Counted from the first letter of the stretch, positions 15,531 to 23,364 are shown. The stretch is DNA of 64,000 nucleotides from Burkholderiales bacterium (GCA_016192425.1 JACPUE010000066.1:1-64000), one strand, 5' to 3'. Made by a program: numbers and translations. Notes: a model not told the origin generated them from the sequence alone.

Positions 15531-16013
15531 TCAGCGCAGGCGCAGAACGTGGTCCAGTGAGGCCGCGCCCGCGCCGCGCCCGGCCAGGTAGAGCATCAGC
15601 GCCGCCCACGACAGGTGCGTGGGCCAGGCATCGGGGTAGACAAAGACCTGGATCACCAGCGTCATGCCCAGCAGCGCCAGGGCCGACAGGCGCGTGGCCA
15701 GTCCCAGCACCAGCAGCACCGGGAACAGGTGCTCGGCCACGGTGGCCATGGGCGCCGCCCATTCCGGGGGGATCAGCGGCAGCTTGTATTCCTCGCGGAA
15801 CAGCAGGTAGGTGGTGTCGGTGATCGTGAACCAGCCCTCGACCTTGGTGCGGCCCGACATCCAGAAGATGCCCGCCAGCGCCAGGCGCGCGGCCAGCGCG
15901 ATCAGGCCGTGCGGCGTGAGCTGCTCCAGCCGCTGGGCCAGGCCGTTCCACAGCCCGCGCACGCCGGGGCGGGGCGCGGGCGCAGAGCCGACAGGGGAAT
16001 GGGTGGTGTGCAT
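15531..16013 (-). CDS. DoxX-family membrane protein of the bufferin operon (BufD-like)
   Basis: 160 residues with four transmembrane helices. The [20 protein letters not shown] start and the [19 protein letters not shown] stretch are DoxX signatures. In bufferin gene clusters a DoxX-type protein is frequently the last gene and is thought to assist peptide handling or redox chemistry at the membrane. Start at ATG 16013, 15 bp after the preceding stop and with a strong GAGGAG ribosome site. Last gene of the leftward four-gene operon; converges with trxC. Confidence 0.88.
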   Translation of the reverse strand: MHTTHSPVGSAPAPRPGVRGLWNGLAQRLEQLTPHGLIALAARLALAGIFWMSGRTKVEGWFTITDTTYLLFREEYKLPLIPPEWAAPMATVAEHLFPVLLVLGLATRLSALALLGMTLVIQVFVYPDAWPTHLSWAALMLYLAGRGAGAASLDHVLRLR

Positions 16014-16027
16014 GGGGTGCTCCTCGT

Positions 16028-16795
16028 TCAACAGGGTTCGGGGGGGCGCAGGGCGCCGGTGCGCAGCAGCAGCGCGACGAGTGCGGGCAGGTCGGCGGCG
16101 GGGTCGGCCTGCAGGGCCTGGGCGGCGGCGTCTTCAAAAGTGGCGCCCGCGGCGCAGGCGTCCAGCAGCGCGCAGCCCGCGTGCGGCAGGGGTGCCCAGT
16201 GCACGGCGTCGTGCGGGCGCGTCAGCAGCGCACCTTCGCCCTGCCAGGGCAGGTTGGCATCCCAGGGCAAGCCGTCGCGCTGGCATTGCCACAGGCGGTA
16301 GGCCGGGTGCTCCGCGCACCACTGCCAGCGCGCGGCCGGATGGGGCTGCAGGCGCAGCCGCGCCAGGGCCTCGGGCGGCTGCTGGGCCAGCCATGCGGCC
16401 TGCAGCGTGGGTGCGTCGGCGGCCAGGTGGGCCTCGGTCCAGCAGCGGTCCAGCCGCGCCACGGCGCCCAGGTAGGGCAGGTTGGCTGCGGGCGCGAAGT
16501 GGTCCAGAAATTCGGCAAAGCCCGCGCCGTAGCCCATCAGCCGTCCATCGGCAGGCGGGTGCTGGTGCATGAAGGCATGTGCTGCGGCGCGCAGCCAGTC
16601 GGTGCCCACCAGGGCGTGCACGGCGGGGTAGTTGGCCTGCAAGGCGTCGATACAGCCCTTGGCCACGGTGTTGCGGTACACGGCAAAGCCGGGCTGGGCG
16701 AGCAGCGCATCGAGCCAGGCGGGCGGCGGTGCGCTGGCGCCGGGCGCGGGCAGCAGGGCGCTGGCCAGGCCGTCCTGGAAATCGCTCAGGTGCAT
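16028..16795 (-). CDS. DUF2063 (BufC-type) partner of the DUF692 enzyme
   Basis: 255 residues. The N-terminal half ([20 protein letters not shown], then [18 protein letters not shown]) is the DUF2063 putative DNA-binding-like domain; the C-terminal half is a helical, Ala/Leu-rich domain. These proteins accompany DUF692 enzymes and are thought to bind the peptide substrate and bring it to the enzyme, not to bind DNA. Starts at ATG 16795, overlapping the end of the DUF692 gene by 10 bp, so translation is probably coupled. Confidence 0.9.
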   Translation of the reverse strand: MHLSDFQDGLASALLPAPGASAPPPAWLDALLAQPGFAVYRNTVAKGCIDALQANYPAVHALVGTDWLRAAAHAFMHQHPPADGRLMGYGAGFAEFLDHFAPAANLPYLGAVARLDRCWTEAHLAADAPTLQAAWLAQQPPEALARLRLQPHPAARWQWCAEHPAYRLWQCQRDGLPWDANLPWQGEGALLTRPHDAVHWAPLPHAGCALLDACAAGATFEDAAAQALQADPAADLPALVALLLRTGALRPPEPC

Positions 16796-17628
16796 GGCAG
16801 GGCCTCCAGGTTCGTGAGCATGCGGTGCGCGCGCTCGCGCTCGGCCAGCAGCTCGGGCAGGGGCGGAATGGCGTCGTCGCGCTCGATCAGCGTGGGCCGG
16901 GGGCCGGTGCGTGCGATCAGGCGTTCGTACAGCGCCCACACAGGCTCGGCCACGGGCGCGTCGTGGCTGTCGATGAGCAGCGCGTCGCCCAGGTGCGGGT
17001 CAGCATGGTGGCCCGCGAGGTGGATTTCGGTGATGGCCTGCACCGGAAAGGCGTCCAGGTAGTCGCTGGCGCGGGTGCCCAGGTTGTGCGCGCTGAGGTA
17101 CACGTTGTTCACGTCCAGCAGCAGGCCGCAGCCGGTGCGGCGCACCAGCGCGGCCAGGAAATCGGTCTCAGACCAGTCGTGCCCGTCGATGTGCAGGTAG
17201 TGCGTGGGATTCTCGATGGCGATGGCGCGGCCCAGGGCGTCCTGCGTGGCGCTGATGTTGGCCGCGATGCGCACCAGCGCCTCGTGCGTGCGCGGAAAGG
17301 GCAGCAGGTCGGGGTGGTAGCGCCCGCGCCAGGCCGACCAGGCCAGGTGCTCGGACACCAGCGCGGGTTCGATGCGCCGCGCCAGCTGCGCCAGGCGGTG
17401 CAGGTGGCCCGCATCGGGCGGCGCATCGGCCGCGAGCGAGAGCGACACGCCATGCAGCGACACCGGGTGGCGCGCGCGGATGGCTTCGAGCCAGGCCAGG
17501 CGCGGACCGCCGCCCGACAGGTAGTTCTCGGGGTGCACCTCCCACCACAGGCCGCTGGCGGTGCAGTGCAGGGCCTCGTCGTAGTGCTGGGGCTTGAGGC
17601 CCAGGCCTGCGGTGAGAAGGGGCTTCAT
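16786..17628 (-). CDS. DUF692 multinuclear non-heme iron oxidase (MNIO, BufB-type)
   Basis: 280 residues, a TIM-barrel MNIO. The metal-ligand pattern is visible in order: His59 (SLHGVSLSL), His94 (SEHLAW), Glu139 (IENPTHYL), Asp172 and Asn174-175 ([11 protein letters not shown]), His203 and His207 (EIHLAGH), Asp220 and His222 (LIDSHD), Glu249. MNIOs use two or three irons and O2 to modify cysteines in peptides; in bufferins Cys is converted to a thiooxazole-type copper-binding group. The substrate would be the DUF2282 peptide encoded 14 bp upstream. Start ATG 17628. Confidence 0.93.
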   Translation of the reverse strand: MKPLLTAGLGLKPQHYDEALHCTASGLWWEVHPENYLSGGGPRLAWLEAIRARHPVSLHGVSLSLAADAPPDAGHLHRLAQLARRIEPALVSEHLAWSAWRGRYHPDLLPFPRTHEALVRIAANISATQDALGRAIAIENPTHYLHIDGHDWSETDFLAALVRRTGCGLLLDVNNVYLSAHNLGTRASDYLDAFPVQAITEIHLAGHHADPHLGDALLIDSHDAPVAEPVWALYERLIARTGPRPTLIERDDAIPPLPELLAERERAHRMLTNLEALPCT

Positions 17629-17642
17629 GGCGCGGCTTCCGG

Positions 17643-17942
17643 TCAGCTCTTCATGGCTTCCAGCGAACCCATGCCCTTGGGCGTCTGGATTCCGGTGCAG
17701 GTGCCCGCAGGCACGTACTTCCAGGCGTTGCCCTGGTAGTCCACCTTGGCGGTGCCCGCGCAGGTGGTGCCGGGGCCGGCGGCGCAGTCGTTCTTGCCGG
17801 CCATGGAAACGCCGTAGCACTTCTCCATGGCGGGCTTGGCCATGTCGCCGGGCTTGTTCATGCTGTCGGACTGCGCCAGTGCGGCGCCGCAGGAGAGGGC
17901 GGCGAAGGCCAGGGCGCCGAGGGTGAGGGTGCGGGAAGTCAT
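17643..17942 (-). CDS. DUF2282 bufferin precursor peptide (BufA1-like)
   Basis: 99 residues. A Sec signal peptide (about 1-24, ending GAALAQS) is followed by a mature part with exactly four cysteines: C42 (EKCYGV), C53 (KNDCAAG), C61 (GTTCAGT), C82 (AGTCTGI). The KCYGV...KNDCA...TCAGT...WKYVPAGTC pattern is the DUF2282 bufferin core. Members are post-translationally modified by the DUF692 enzyme and bind excess copper in the periplasm. First gene of the operon; about 75 bases of leader separate it from a SigF-type promoter at 18024-18049. Confidence 0.93.
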   Translation of the reverse strand: MTSRTLTLGALAFAALSCGAALAQSDSMNKPGDMAKPAMEKCYGVSMAGKNDCAAGPGTTCAGTAKVDYQGNAWKYVPAGTCTGIQTPKGMGSLEAMKS

Positions 17943-18023
17943 GGTGGTTGCTCCTTGGGTGGTGAAGAAAAGCGTCAGACCTCTGCCGGTGGTGTCTGCG
18001 CATCCGGCCGGTCTGCGCTGTAA

Positions 18024-18049
18024 TTCGCAGGCTTGGCGGGCCGGGTTAC
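18024..18049 (-). promoter_or_regulatory. SigF-type ECF promoter for the bufferin operon
   Basis: On the minus strand GTAACC (18049-18044), a 16-base spacer, then CGAA (18027-18024). This matches the promoter type described for Caulobacter SigF (GTAACC / CGAA). It points to the DUF2282 gene; transcription would begin near 18017. Confidence 0.75.
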
Positions 18050-18082
18050 GCTGTGGTCGAAAATATCTTTTTCGCCCCCCGT

Positions 18083-18108
18083 GTAACCAGCCGCGCACCG
18101 GCCCCGAA
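18083..18108 (+). promoter_or_regulatory. SigF-type ECF promoter for sigF-nrsF
   Basis: GTAACC (18083-18088), a 16-base spacer, CGAA (18105-18108): the same elements and spacing as the bufferin promoter but facing right. It lies 19 bp before the sigma-factor ATG and suggests autoregulation with a very short leader that still includes the GAGGGAG ribosome site. Confidence 0.72.
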
Positions 18109-18127
18109 TACCAGCGAGGGAGACGCC

Positions 18128-18670
18128 ATGGAGATAGAACAGCGGTTGCGCCCATTGCTGCTGCAGGGCCTGGAGGGCGACACCAATGCCTACCAGCGCT
18201 TTCTGAAGGAGCTGAGCGCGCACCTGCGGGCCTTTTTGCGCCGCCGCCTGGCCCAGCGGCCCGATGAAGTGGAGGACCTCGTGCAGGAAACCCTTTTGGC
18301 AGTGCACAACCAGCGCCACACCTACCGGCAAGACCTGCCGGTAACGGCCTGGGCGCACGCCATCGCGCGCTACAAGCTCATCGACTGGCTGCGCTCGCAC
18401 GCGGTGAAGGGCGCGCTCGACGTGCCGCTGGACGACGTGCAGGAGCTGTTTTCCAGCAGCGATGCCGAGGCCGCGCAGGCCCGGCGCGACCTGGGCCAGC
18501 TGCTGCAGACGCTGCCCGAGCGCCAGCGCCTGCCCATCGTGCACGTCAAGCTCGAAGGGCTGTCGGTGGCTGAAACGGCGCGCCTGACGGGGCTGTCGGA
18601 ATCGGCGGTCAAGGTGGGCGTGCACCGGGGGCTCAAGGCCCTGGCCGCCCGTATCAGGGGAACGACATGA
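18128..18670 (+). CDS. sigF: ECF sigma factor, SigF type
   Basis: 180 residues with sigma-70 region 2 (about 15-90, with [19 protein letters not shown] and [18 protein letters not shown]) and region 4 (about 120-175, a helix-turn-helix [20 protein letters not shown]). There is no signal peptide or extra domain. The next gene encodes an NrsF-type membrane anti-sigma factor and overlaps it by 4 bp. With the divergent bufferin operon this reproduces the SigF/NrsF/bufferin arrangement known from Caulobacter, where metal stress releases SigF. Start at [14 protein letters not shown] 18128. Confidence 0.9.
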   Translation: MEIEQRLRPLLLQGLEGDTNAYQRFLKELSAHLRAFLRRRLAQRPDEVEDLVQETLLAVHNQRHTYRQDLPVTAWAHAIARYKLIDWLRSHAVKGALDVPLDDVQELFSSSDAEAAQARRDLGQLLQTLPERQRLPIVHVKLEGLSVAETARLTGLSESAVKVGVHRGLKALAARIRGTT

Positions 18671-19308
18671 AAACGGATGACTTGATTGCACTGCTTGCCA
18701 ATGACCCCGGCCCGGTGCCGCGCAACGCCATCGAGCAACGCTTTGCACTGGCCTTGCTCGCCGGGCTGGCGTGCGCCCTGGTGCTGATGTTGGCGCTGTT
18801 CGGGCTGAACCCCCGCCTGCTGCAGGACATGGCGCTGCCCGTGTTCTGGGGCAAGCTGGTGTTTGCCGCCCTGCTGGCCGCGGGCTGCCTGGCCGTGCTG
18901 CGCCGCCTGGCGCGGCCCGGCATGGGCCTGGGGCACAGTCTGGCGCTGCTGGCGCTGCCGCCGCTGGTGCTGTGGGGCCTGGCCGCCGTGGCGCTGGGCC
19001 AGGCCAACCCCGGCGAACGCCTGCCCCTGGTGCTGGGCAGCACCTGGCGCAGCTGTGCCTTCAACATTGCGGCGCTGTCGGTGCCTGCCCTGGCGGCCAG
19101 CCTGTGGGCGCTGCGCGGCGCGGCGCCCACGCGGCTGGCCTGGGCGGGCGCCGGGGCCGGGCTGCTGGCGGGCGCCCTGGGCGCGCTGGCCTATGCGCTG
19201 CACTGCCCGGAAATGGCCGCGCCCTTCCTGGCCGTGTGGTACCTGGCGGGCATGGCCTTGCCCACGCTGGCGGGCGCCTGGCTGGGGCCGCGCGTGCTGC
19301 GCTGGTAG
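18667..19308 (+). CDS. nrsF: NrsF-type (DUF1109) membrane anti-sigma factor
   Basis: 213 residues with six predicted transmembrane helices in the DUF1109/NrsF pattern. The cytoplasmic N-terminus [20 protein letters not shown] is the likely sigma-holding segment. Cysteines fall at the membrane (LACAL, AAGCLA, WRSCAFN, ALHCPEM), consistent with thiol-based sensing of metal or oxidative stress reported for NrsF. Overlaps sigF by 4 bp. Confidence 0.88.
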   Translation: MKTDDLIALLANDPGPVPRNAIEQRFALALLAGLACALVLMLALFGLNPRLLQDMALPVFWGKLVFAALLAAGCLAVLRRLARPGMGLGHSLALLALPPLVLWGLAAVALGQANPGERLPLVLGSTWRSCAFNIAALSVPALAASLWALRGAAPTRLAWAGAGAGLLAGALGALAYALHCPEMAAPFLAVWYLAGMALPTLAGAWLGPRVLRW

Positions 19309-19315
19309 CTGGTTG

Positions 19316-20563
19316 TCAGGTGGCGGGCTGGGCCAGCCAGGCGGCCACGGCCTCCGCGCGTGCGGCGTGGATCAGTTCACCTACTTTTTGGCCTGTAATG
19401 CCCTTGGATGCTGCGTTGGCAGCTATCACATTGGTAGCAACTGATTGCACTGCGGCCAGCGCCCCGCCCAGGCGTGCGCGCTGCGGGTAGGCCGCTTCCT
19501 CGAAGTGCAGGCGCCCTCTGGCGTCGCATTCGCAGGCCAGCAGGATGTCGCCCATGCGCGTGGGTTTGCGGATGGCGTCGCAGCGCTCCAGCAGCCGCAC
19601 CAGCGCGGCGGCGTCCAGGCTGCCGCTGCGGTGGATGTTGCTGTGCTCACGCGCCACCACGTCGGCCAGCTCGCGGCAGTCGGTGGGCACGCGCAGGCGT
19701 TCGCACAGGCCCTTGAGCAGGTCTGTGCTGCGCTGCTCGTGGCCGATGTGGCGCGGCAGCACGTCGGCAGGCGTGGTGCCCTTGCCCAGGTCGTGCGCCA
19801 GGCAGGCGAAGCGCACGGCCAGCGGCGCCTGCAGGCGTGCAGCCATGTCCAGCACCATCATCAGGTGCACGCCGGTGTCCACCTCGGGGTGGTAGTCGGC
19901 GCGCTGGGGTACGCCCCACAGGCGGTCCACCTCGGGTAGCACCACCTTGAGCGCGCCGCACTGGCGCAGCACCTCGAACATGCGCGAGGGCTTTTCCTCC
20001 ATGAGGCCGCGCGCCAGCTCCTGCCACACGCGCTCGGCCACCAGGTGGTCGGCCTCGCCGTGCTTCACCATGGAGCGCATCAGCGCCATCGTCTCGGGCG
20101 CCACCGAAAAGTCGGTGAAGCGCGCCGCAAAGCGCGCCACGCGCAGGATACGCACCGGGTCGTCATGGAAGGCGTGGGTCACGTGGCGCAGCACCTTGTC
20201 GCGCAGGTCGCGCGCGCCGCCATGGGGGTCAAAAATGGCCTCTGCGCCCGTGGGATCTGCGCCAATAGCTATCGAATTGATAGTAATGTCGCGCCGCGAG
20301 AGGTCCTCTTCCAGCGTTACCTCGGGCGAGGTCTGCACCACAAAGCCGCGGTAGCCGCGCCCGCTCTTGCGCTCGGTGCGCGCCAGCGCGTACTCCTCGC
20401 GTGTCTGCGGGTGCAGGAAGACCGGAAAGTCGCGCCCCACGGGCAGGTAGCCCTGGGCCACCATCTGCTCGGGCGTGGCGCCCACCACCACCCAGTCGTG
20501 GTCGTTCACGGGGCGGCCCAGCAGCCGGTCGCGCACGGCGCCCCCCACCATGTAGATTTGCAT
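19316..20563 (-). CDS. cca: Multifunctional CCA-adding enzyme
   Basis: 415 residues. It adds and repairs the CCA end of tRNA. A class II nucleotidyltransferase head has GGAVRD (7-12) and the catalytic pair DHD (21-23), then RRDITIN and the RxxRF helix (RILRVARFAARF). A C-terminal HD phosphohydrolase domain (CLAHDLGKG) gives the multifunctional form of beta/gammaproteobacteria. Start at MQIYMVGG (20563). Two miniature repeats fall inside it (19381-19441 and 20230-20287), the second coding for INSIAIGADPTGAEAIFDP next to a conserved motif. Confidence 0.95.
   Translation of the reverse strand: MQIYMVGGAVRDRLLGRPVNDHDWVVVGATPEQMVAQGYLPVGRDFPVFLHPQTREEYALARTERKSGRGYRGFVVQTSPEVTLEEDLSRRDITINSIAIGADPTGAEAIFDPHGGARDLRDKVLRHVTHAFHDDPVRILRVARFAARFTDFSVAPETMALMRSMVKHGEADHLVAERVWQELARGLMEEKPSRMFEVLRQCGALKVVLPEVDRLWGVPQRADYHPEVDTGVHLMMVLDMAARLQAPLAVRFACLAHDLGKGTTPADVLPRHIGHEQRSTDLLKGLCERLRVPTDCRELADVVAREHSNIHRSGSLDAAALVRLLERCDAIRKPTRMGDILLACECDARGRLHFEEAAYPQRARLGGALAAVQSVATNVIAANAASKGITGQKVGELIHAARAEAVAAWLAQPAT
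19381..19441 (-). repeat. Miniature AT-rich palindromic repeat, intragenic copy c
   Basis: Near the 3' end of cca, gene orientation: GTGATAGCTGCCAACGC, loop, ATTACAGGCCAAAAAG. Aligns with copies a and h. Confidence 0.65.
20230..20287 (-). repeat. Miniature AT-rich palindromic repeat, intragenic copy d
   Basis: Within the head domain of cca, gene orientation: ACTATCAATTCGATAGCTAT, TGGCGC, loop, GCGCAGAGGCCATTTTTGA. One of the clearer copies. Confidence 0.75.
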
Positions 20564-20624
20564 GGGGGCAGTGTAGTTACTATTCACGCCCCTTCAAGGC
20601 ACTGTTCGCGTCCGGAGTTTGCCC

Positions 20625-21083
20625 ATGTCCACGCCCCCCGCCATCACCATCGTCCAGCCCAACCCCGACGGCAGCCTGCCCATTCCCGTGCCAGCGGCGT
20701 CCAGTGCTTCCGAGGCCGCCGCCGCGCAATTGCAGGAGCGTGCCGAGGCGCTGCAGGAGCAGCTCAACGCCCTGCAGGAGGTGCTGGCCAAGCCCCTGAA
20801 CGAAATCCTGGCCGACCGGGAAAAAGCCCTGGAGGCCGCTGGCGCCTGGGACGCCTTCGGTGCCATGTGGGTGCTGTCGCAGCGCGCCATGCGCCGCGTG
20901 GCCATGGACCTGGCCGCGCAGCAGGGGGTGAGCGAGGCCGAGGTGGTGGCGCGCGCCATGCGCTACGCCAACGCGGTGCTCAACACCGAGGACGAGACTC
21001 TGGGCGGCTCCATCGCCCCGGCGCAGCTGGCGCACATTGCGCGGCACAAGGCGTTTTTGCGCAAGCAGTTCCGGCAGGGGTGA
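20625..21083 (+). CDS. Uncharacterised helical protein with C-terminal AQLAHIARHKAFLRKQFRQG motif
   Basis: 152 residues, unrecognised. A Pro-rich N-terminus (ITIVQPNPDGSLPIPVP) is followed by a likely coiled coil (about 28-75) and a helical domain containing DAFGAMWVLSQRAMRRVAMDL. The last 30 residues, basic and ending in FLRKQFRQG, are repeated almost exactly at 21853-21931, downstream of the PIN toxin-antitoxin genes. The start codon is ATG 20625; the upstream cca gene is divergent. No signal peptide. Function unknown. Confidence 0.65.
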   Translation: MSTPPAITIVQPNPDGSLPIPVPAASSASEAAAAQLQERAEALQEQLNALQEVLAKPLNEILADREKALEAAGAWDAFGAMWVLSQRAMRRVAMDLAAQQGVSEAEVVARAMRYANAVLNTEDETLGGSIAPAQLAHIARHKAFLRKQFRQG

Positions 21084-21135
21084 GGATGGCGGTAGGTCGC
21101 CTCGCTGGATGTGATGCGGTATCATAGGCAATACC

Positions 21136-21567
21136 ATGAAAGCTCGTCCCCAGATTGTGCTGGACACCAATGTGTTGGTGGCGGGGCTGCGTTCACGCAA
21201 TGGTGCGTCGTTTGAATTGCTCCGGCGCTTGCCTACAGGGCAATATCGCTTGCATCTGACGGTGCCATTGGCCATGGAGTACGAGGATGTCTTGCACCGT
21301 CCCGGGCTGTTGCCCTTGCCTGTGGACGCGATCGACGCTGTTTTGGACATGGTGTGTGCCGTCGCGGTTCAGCAGCCGGTTCATTTTTTGTGGCGGCCCC
21401 AGTTGCGTGACCCTAGGGATGAACTGGTGCTGGAGGCAGCGGTCAACGCATCAGCATGCTATTTGGTCACGCACAACCTGCGGGACTTTGCCGCTGCTGG
21501 CAGGTTCGAGATCCAGGTGGTCACGCCCGGCCAGTTATTGAAGCTATTGGATGGAGCCGCACCATGA
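21136..21567 (+). CDS. PIN-domain toxin (COG1569 type)
   Basis: 143 residues with the PIN fold. The acidic metal-binding residues are visible: IVLDTNVLVAG (Asp10), EYEDVL (Glu) and LRDPRDELVLEAA (Asp pair), then YLVTHNLRDF. PIN toxins are Mg-dependent RNases. The antitoxin follows and overlaps by 4 bp, so the toxin gene comes first, opposite to the most common order. The module lies between an intact gene and a duplicate of that gene's 3' end. Confidence 0.9.
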   Translation: MKARPQIVLDTNVLVAGLRSRNGASFELLRRLPTGQYRLHLTVPLAMEYEDVLHRPGLLPLPVDAIDAVLDMVCAVAVQQPVHFLWRPQLRDPRDELVLEAAVNASACYLVTHNLRDFAAAGRFEIQVVTPGQLLKLLDGAAP

Positions 21568-21803
21568 GCACACTCAGTCTGCGCTTGCCGCAATCGATTC
21601 ACCAGAACGCCAAGCTCTATGCCCAGCGGGAGGGCATTTCCGTCAATCAGTTGGCGGCTACTGCATTGGCTGAAAAACTGGCAGCGCTTGCCGCCGAGGA
21701 CTACATCGCCCAGCGTGGCCAGCGCGCCAGCGCTGAAAAATACGCGGCTGCACTGGATCTGGTGCCTGATGTTCCGGCAGCTCCGGGGGATGTGTTGCCG
21801 TGA
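21564..21803 (+). CDS. Ribbon-helix-helix / HicB-like antitoxin
   Basis: 79 residues. The N-terminal LSLRLPQSIHQNAKLYAQREGISVNQLAATALAEKL is an Arc/MetJ-type ribbon-helix-helix DNA-binding domain, and the C-terminal Ala/Pro-rich tail probably wraps the PIN toxin. Coupled to the toxin gene by an ATGA overlap. Its DNA-binding domain suggests repression of the module's own promoter in 21084-21135. Confidence 0.87.
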   Translation: MSTLSLRLPQSIHQNAKLYAQREGISVNQLAATALAEKLAALAAEDYIAQRGQRASAEKYAAALDLVPDVPAAPGDVLP

Positions 21804-21852
21804 TGGCTTCGCCATTTGAGTATCCATCCAGCCGCCGAGGGCGATCCCTCGG

Positions 21853-21933
21853 TAGCAGCATCACCCCCGAGCAACTGGCGCACATCGCGCGGCACAAACC
21901 GTTTTTGCGCAAGCAGTTCCGGCAGGGGTGAGG
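21853..21933 (+). repeat. Displaced duplicate of the 3' end of the gene at 20625
   Basis: Codes for ITPEQLAHIARHKPFLRKQF and the same stop; the last 34 bases before and through the stop match 21053-21086 exactly, with scattered changes farther upstream. It lacks a start and lies just after the PIN/antitoxin pair. Confidence 0.85.
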
Positions 21934-21940
21934 TGAAGCC

Positions 21941-22234
21941 TCAGTGCTTGAACCCGGCCTCCCGCTGGCTGCGCAGCGCCAGCACGAACACGGTGTCGAT
22001 GGCCTCCACGTAGTGGTACAGCGCCACATAGCCGCGCGAGGCTCGACCTATCACCAGCTCCCGCTTGCCGCCCCGCACAGGGCGCCCGATCTGCGGGCTG
22101 TGGGTGAGGATCTGCAGGGCTTCCAGAATGGTGTCAATGCGCTCGGGTGCGGATTCGGGGTCGTGTTGGGCGATGTGGTCGAAGAAGCGGTCGAAATCGT
22201 CCAGGACTTCCGGGGCCAGCTCGATGCGGGTCAT
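21941..22234 (-). CDS. ParE/RelE-family toxin
   Basis: 97 residues starting MTRIELAPEVLDDFDRFFDHI. The RelE/ParE-fold pattern is clear, including PQIGRPVRGGKRELVIGRAS and the C-terminal VLALRSQREAG. ParE members poison gyrase and RelE members cut mRNA; the sequence alone does not decide. The antitoxin gene lies 20 bp upstream on the same strand. This module runs opposite to the PIN module. Confidence 0.88.
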   Translation of the reverse strand: MTRIELAPEVLDDFDRFFDHIAQHDPESAPERIDTILEALQILTHSPQIGRPVRGGKRELVIGRASRGYVALYHYVEAIDTVFVLALRSQREAGFKH

Positions 22235-22254
22235 GCGAAGGCGGGCGCTGGCGT

Positions 22255-22539
22255 TTACTTGCCTGGGGTGCGGGCGGAGGGCTTGCGTGGCCGTTTGCCC
22301 TGGGCACGGGAAGCCAGGTAGGCCTTGGCATCGTCCCAGGCCACGGTCTGGCCTGTGGCGCGGATGCGGGCCCAGCGCTCGTCGGCCACGGCGTGAAAGG
22401 CGTTGTCCAGTTCCACCTGCTCCACCGTCTGGGCCAGGGCGTCCAGGATGAAGGCATGGGCCGTTTTGCCCGCTTGCGCGGCAGCGGCGTTGATGCGGGC
22501 TTTCAGCTCGTCTTCGAGGCGGATGGTGGTGGTGGACAT
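22255..22539 (-). CDS. Ribbon-helix-helix antitoxin for the ParE/RelE toxin
   Basis: 94 residues. MSTTTIRLEDELKARINAAA is a ribbon-helix-helix N-terminus; the middle holds an acidic WDDAKAYLAS segment and the tail is basic (GKRPRKPSARTPGK). Antitoxin precedes toxin, the normal order. A perfect palindrome at 22562-22581 just upstream is a likely autoregulatory operator. Confidence 0.88.
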   Translation of the reverse strand: MSTTTIRLEDELKARINAAAAQAGKTAHAFILDALAQTVEQVELDNAFHAVADERWARIRATGQTVAWDDAKAYLASRAQGKRPRKPSARTPGK

Positions 22540-22561
22540 GGCTGCTCCGGTGGCGAATCAA

Positions 22562-22581
22562 TGTAGCACACAAGTGCTACA
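22562..22581. promoter_or_regulatory. Operator palindrome TGTAGCAC-N4-GTGCTACA
   Basis: Perfect 8-base inverted repeat around ACAA, 22 bp before the antitoxin ATG. Position and symmetry fit binding by the ribbon-helix-helix antitoxin. Confidence 0.7.
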
Positions 22582-22610
22582 GGCGCCATGCCGGGAGCGA
22601 AATCAGCGTC

Positions 22611-23294
22611 TCAGCGCCGCAGCCGGTATGGCTCCTCGAACTCGCGGAAGTCTGCCTCGGCCAGCGCGCCGTCGATCCAGGCCTTGACGCCGGGCAGCGC
22701 GCGCACGCGCTGCACATAGGCCTGGATGTGCGCGGGCACCGGCAGGCCGTAGCTGTGCAGGCGCATGCAGACGGGGGCGTAGAAGGCGTCCGCGATGGTG
22801 AATTCGCCGAACAGCATCGGGCCGCCGTGCTGCTCCAGCAGGCCAGTCCACATGTCCACGAGGCGCTGCACATCGGCGCGCACGGCGGGTTTGTCGCGCC
22901 AGAGCAGCGCGCCGGTGTCGGGCAGGTGGGCCTCGATGTTCATGGGGCAGGCGCCGCGCAGGGCGGTGAAGCCGCTGTGCATTTCCGCGCAGACGCTGCG
23001 GGCGCGCGCGCGGGCGGCCTTGTCACGGGGCCAGAGATTCTTCTCGGGGTAGGTCTCGGCCAGGTATTCGGCGATGGCCAGGGTGTCCCAGATGCTCAGG
23101 TCGCCATCGACCAGCACCGGCACCTTGCCGGTGGGCGAGATGCCGGCGATCGTGGCCTTGAAGTGCGAATCGGGGTCGAAGCTGTCGAAGCGCGCGAGCA
23201 CTTCCTCGAAGGGGATGCCCGCCTGGCGCAGCAGCACCCAGGGGCGCATGGACCAGGAGGAGTAGTTCTTGTTGCCGATGTAGAGCTGGAGCAT
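22611..23294 (-). CDS. Glutathione S-transferase family protein
   Basis: 227 residues. The N-terminal thioredoxin-like domain begins LYIGNKNYSSWSMRPWVLL, with an SSWS motif where the glutathione-activating Ser lies, then GKVPVLVDGD and DTLAIAEYLAE; a helical C-terminal domain follows. The substrate is unknown. Downstream of the AidB-like gene in the same direction, but a hairpin terminator at 23307-23338 separates them. Confidence 0.88.
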   Translation of the reverse strand: MLQLYIGNKNYSSWSMRPWVLLRQAGIPFEEVLARFDSFDPDSHFKATIAGISPTGKVPVLVDGDLSIWDTLAIAEYLAETYPEKNLWPRDKAARARARSVCAEMHSGFTALRGACPMNIEAHLPDTGALLWRDKPAVRADVQRLVDMWTGLLEQHGGPMLFGEFTIADAFYAPVCMRLHSYGLPVPAHIQAYVQRVRALPGVKAWIDGALAEADFREFEEPYRLRR

Positions 23295-23306
23295 GGTTCA
23301 CCTGCT

Positions 23307-23338
23307 GAAGAAAATGGGCCGCAAAAGAGCGGCCCATT
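23307..23338 (-). terminator. Rho-independent terminator after the AidB-like gene
   Basis: Ten-base arms AATGGGCCGC / GCGGCCCATT around a six-base loop, followed on the minus strand by TTTTCTTC. It would end transcription from the acyl-CoA dehydrogenase gene. Confidence 0.7.
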
Positions 23339-23364
23339 GTGCGGCAAGAAGCGGCAACGCGCGT

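Noticed and set aside
16028-16795. DUF2063 protein as a DNA-binding regulator
   Set aside because: Its family name suggests DNA binding, but in DUF692/DUF2282 clusters it acts as the enzyme's partner, so I annotate it that way.
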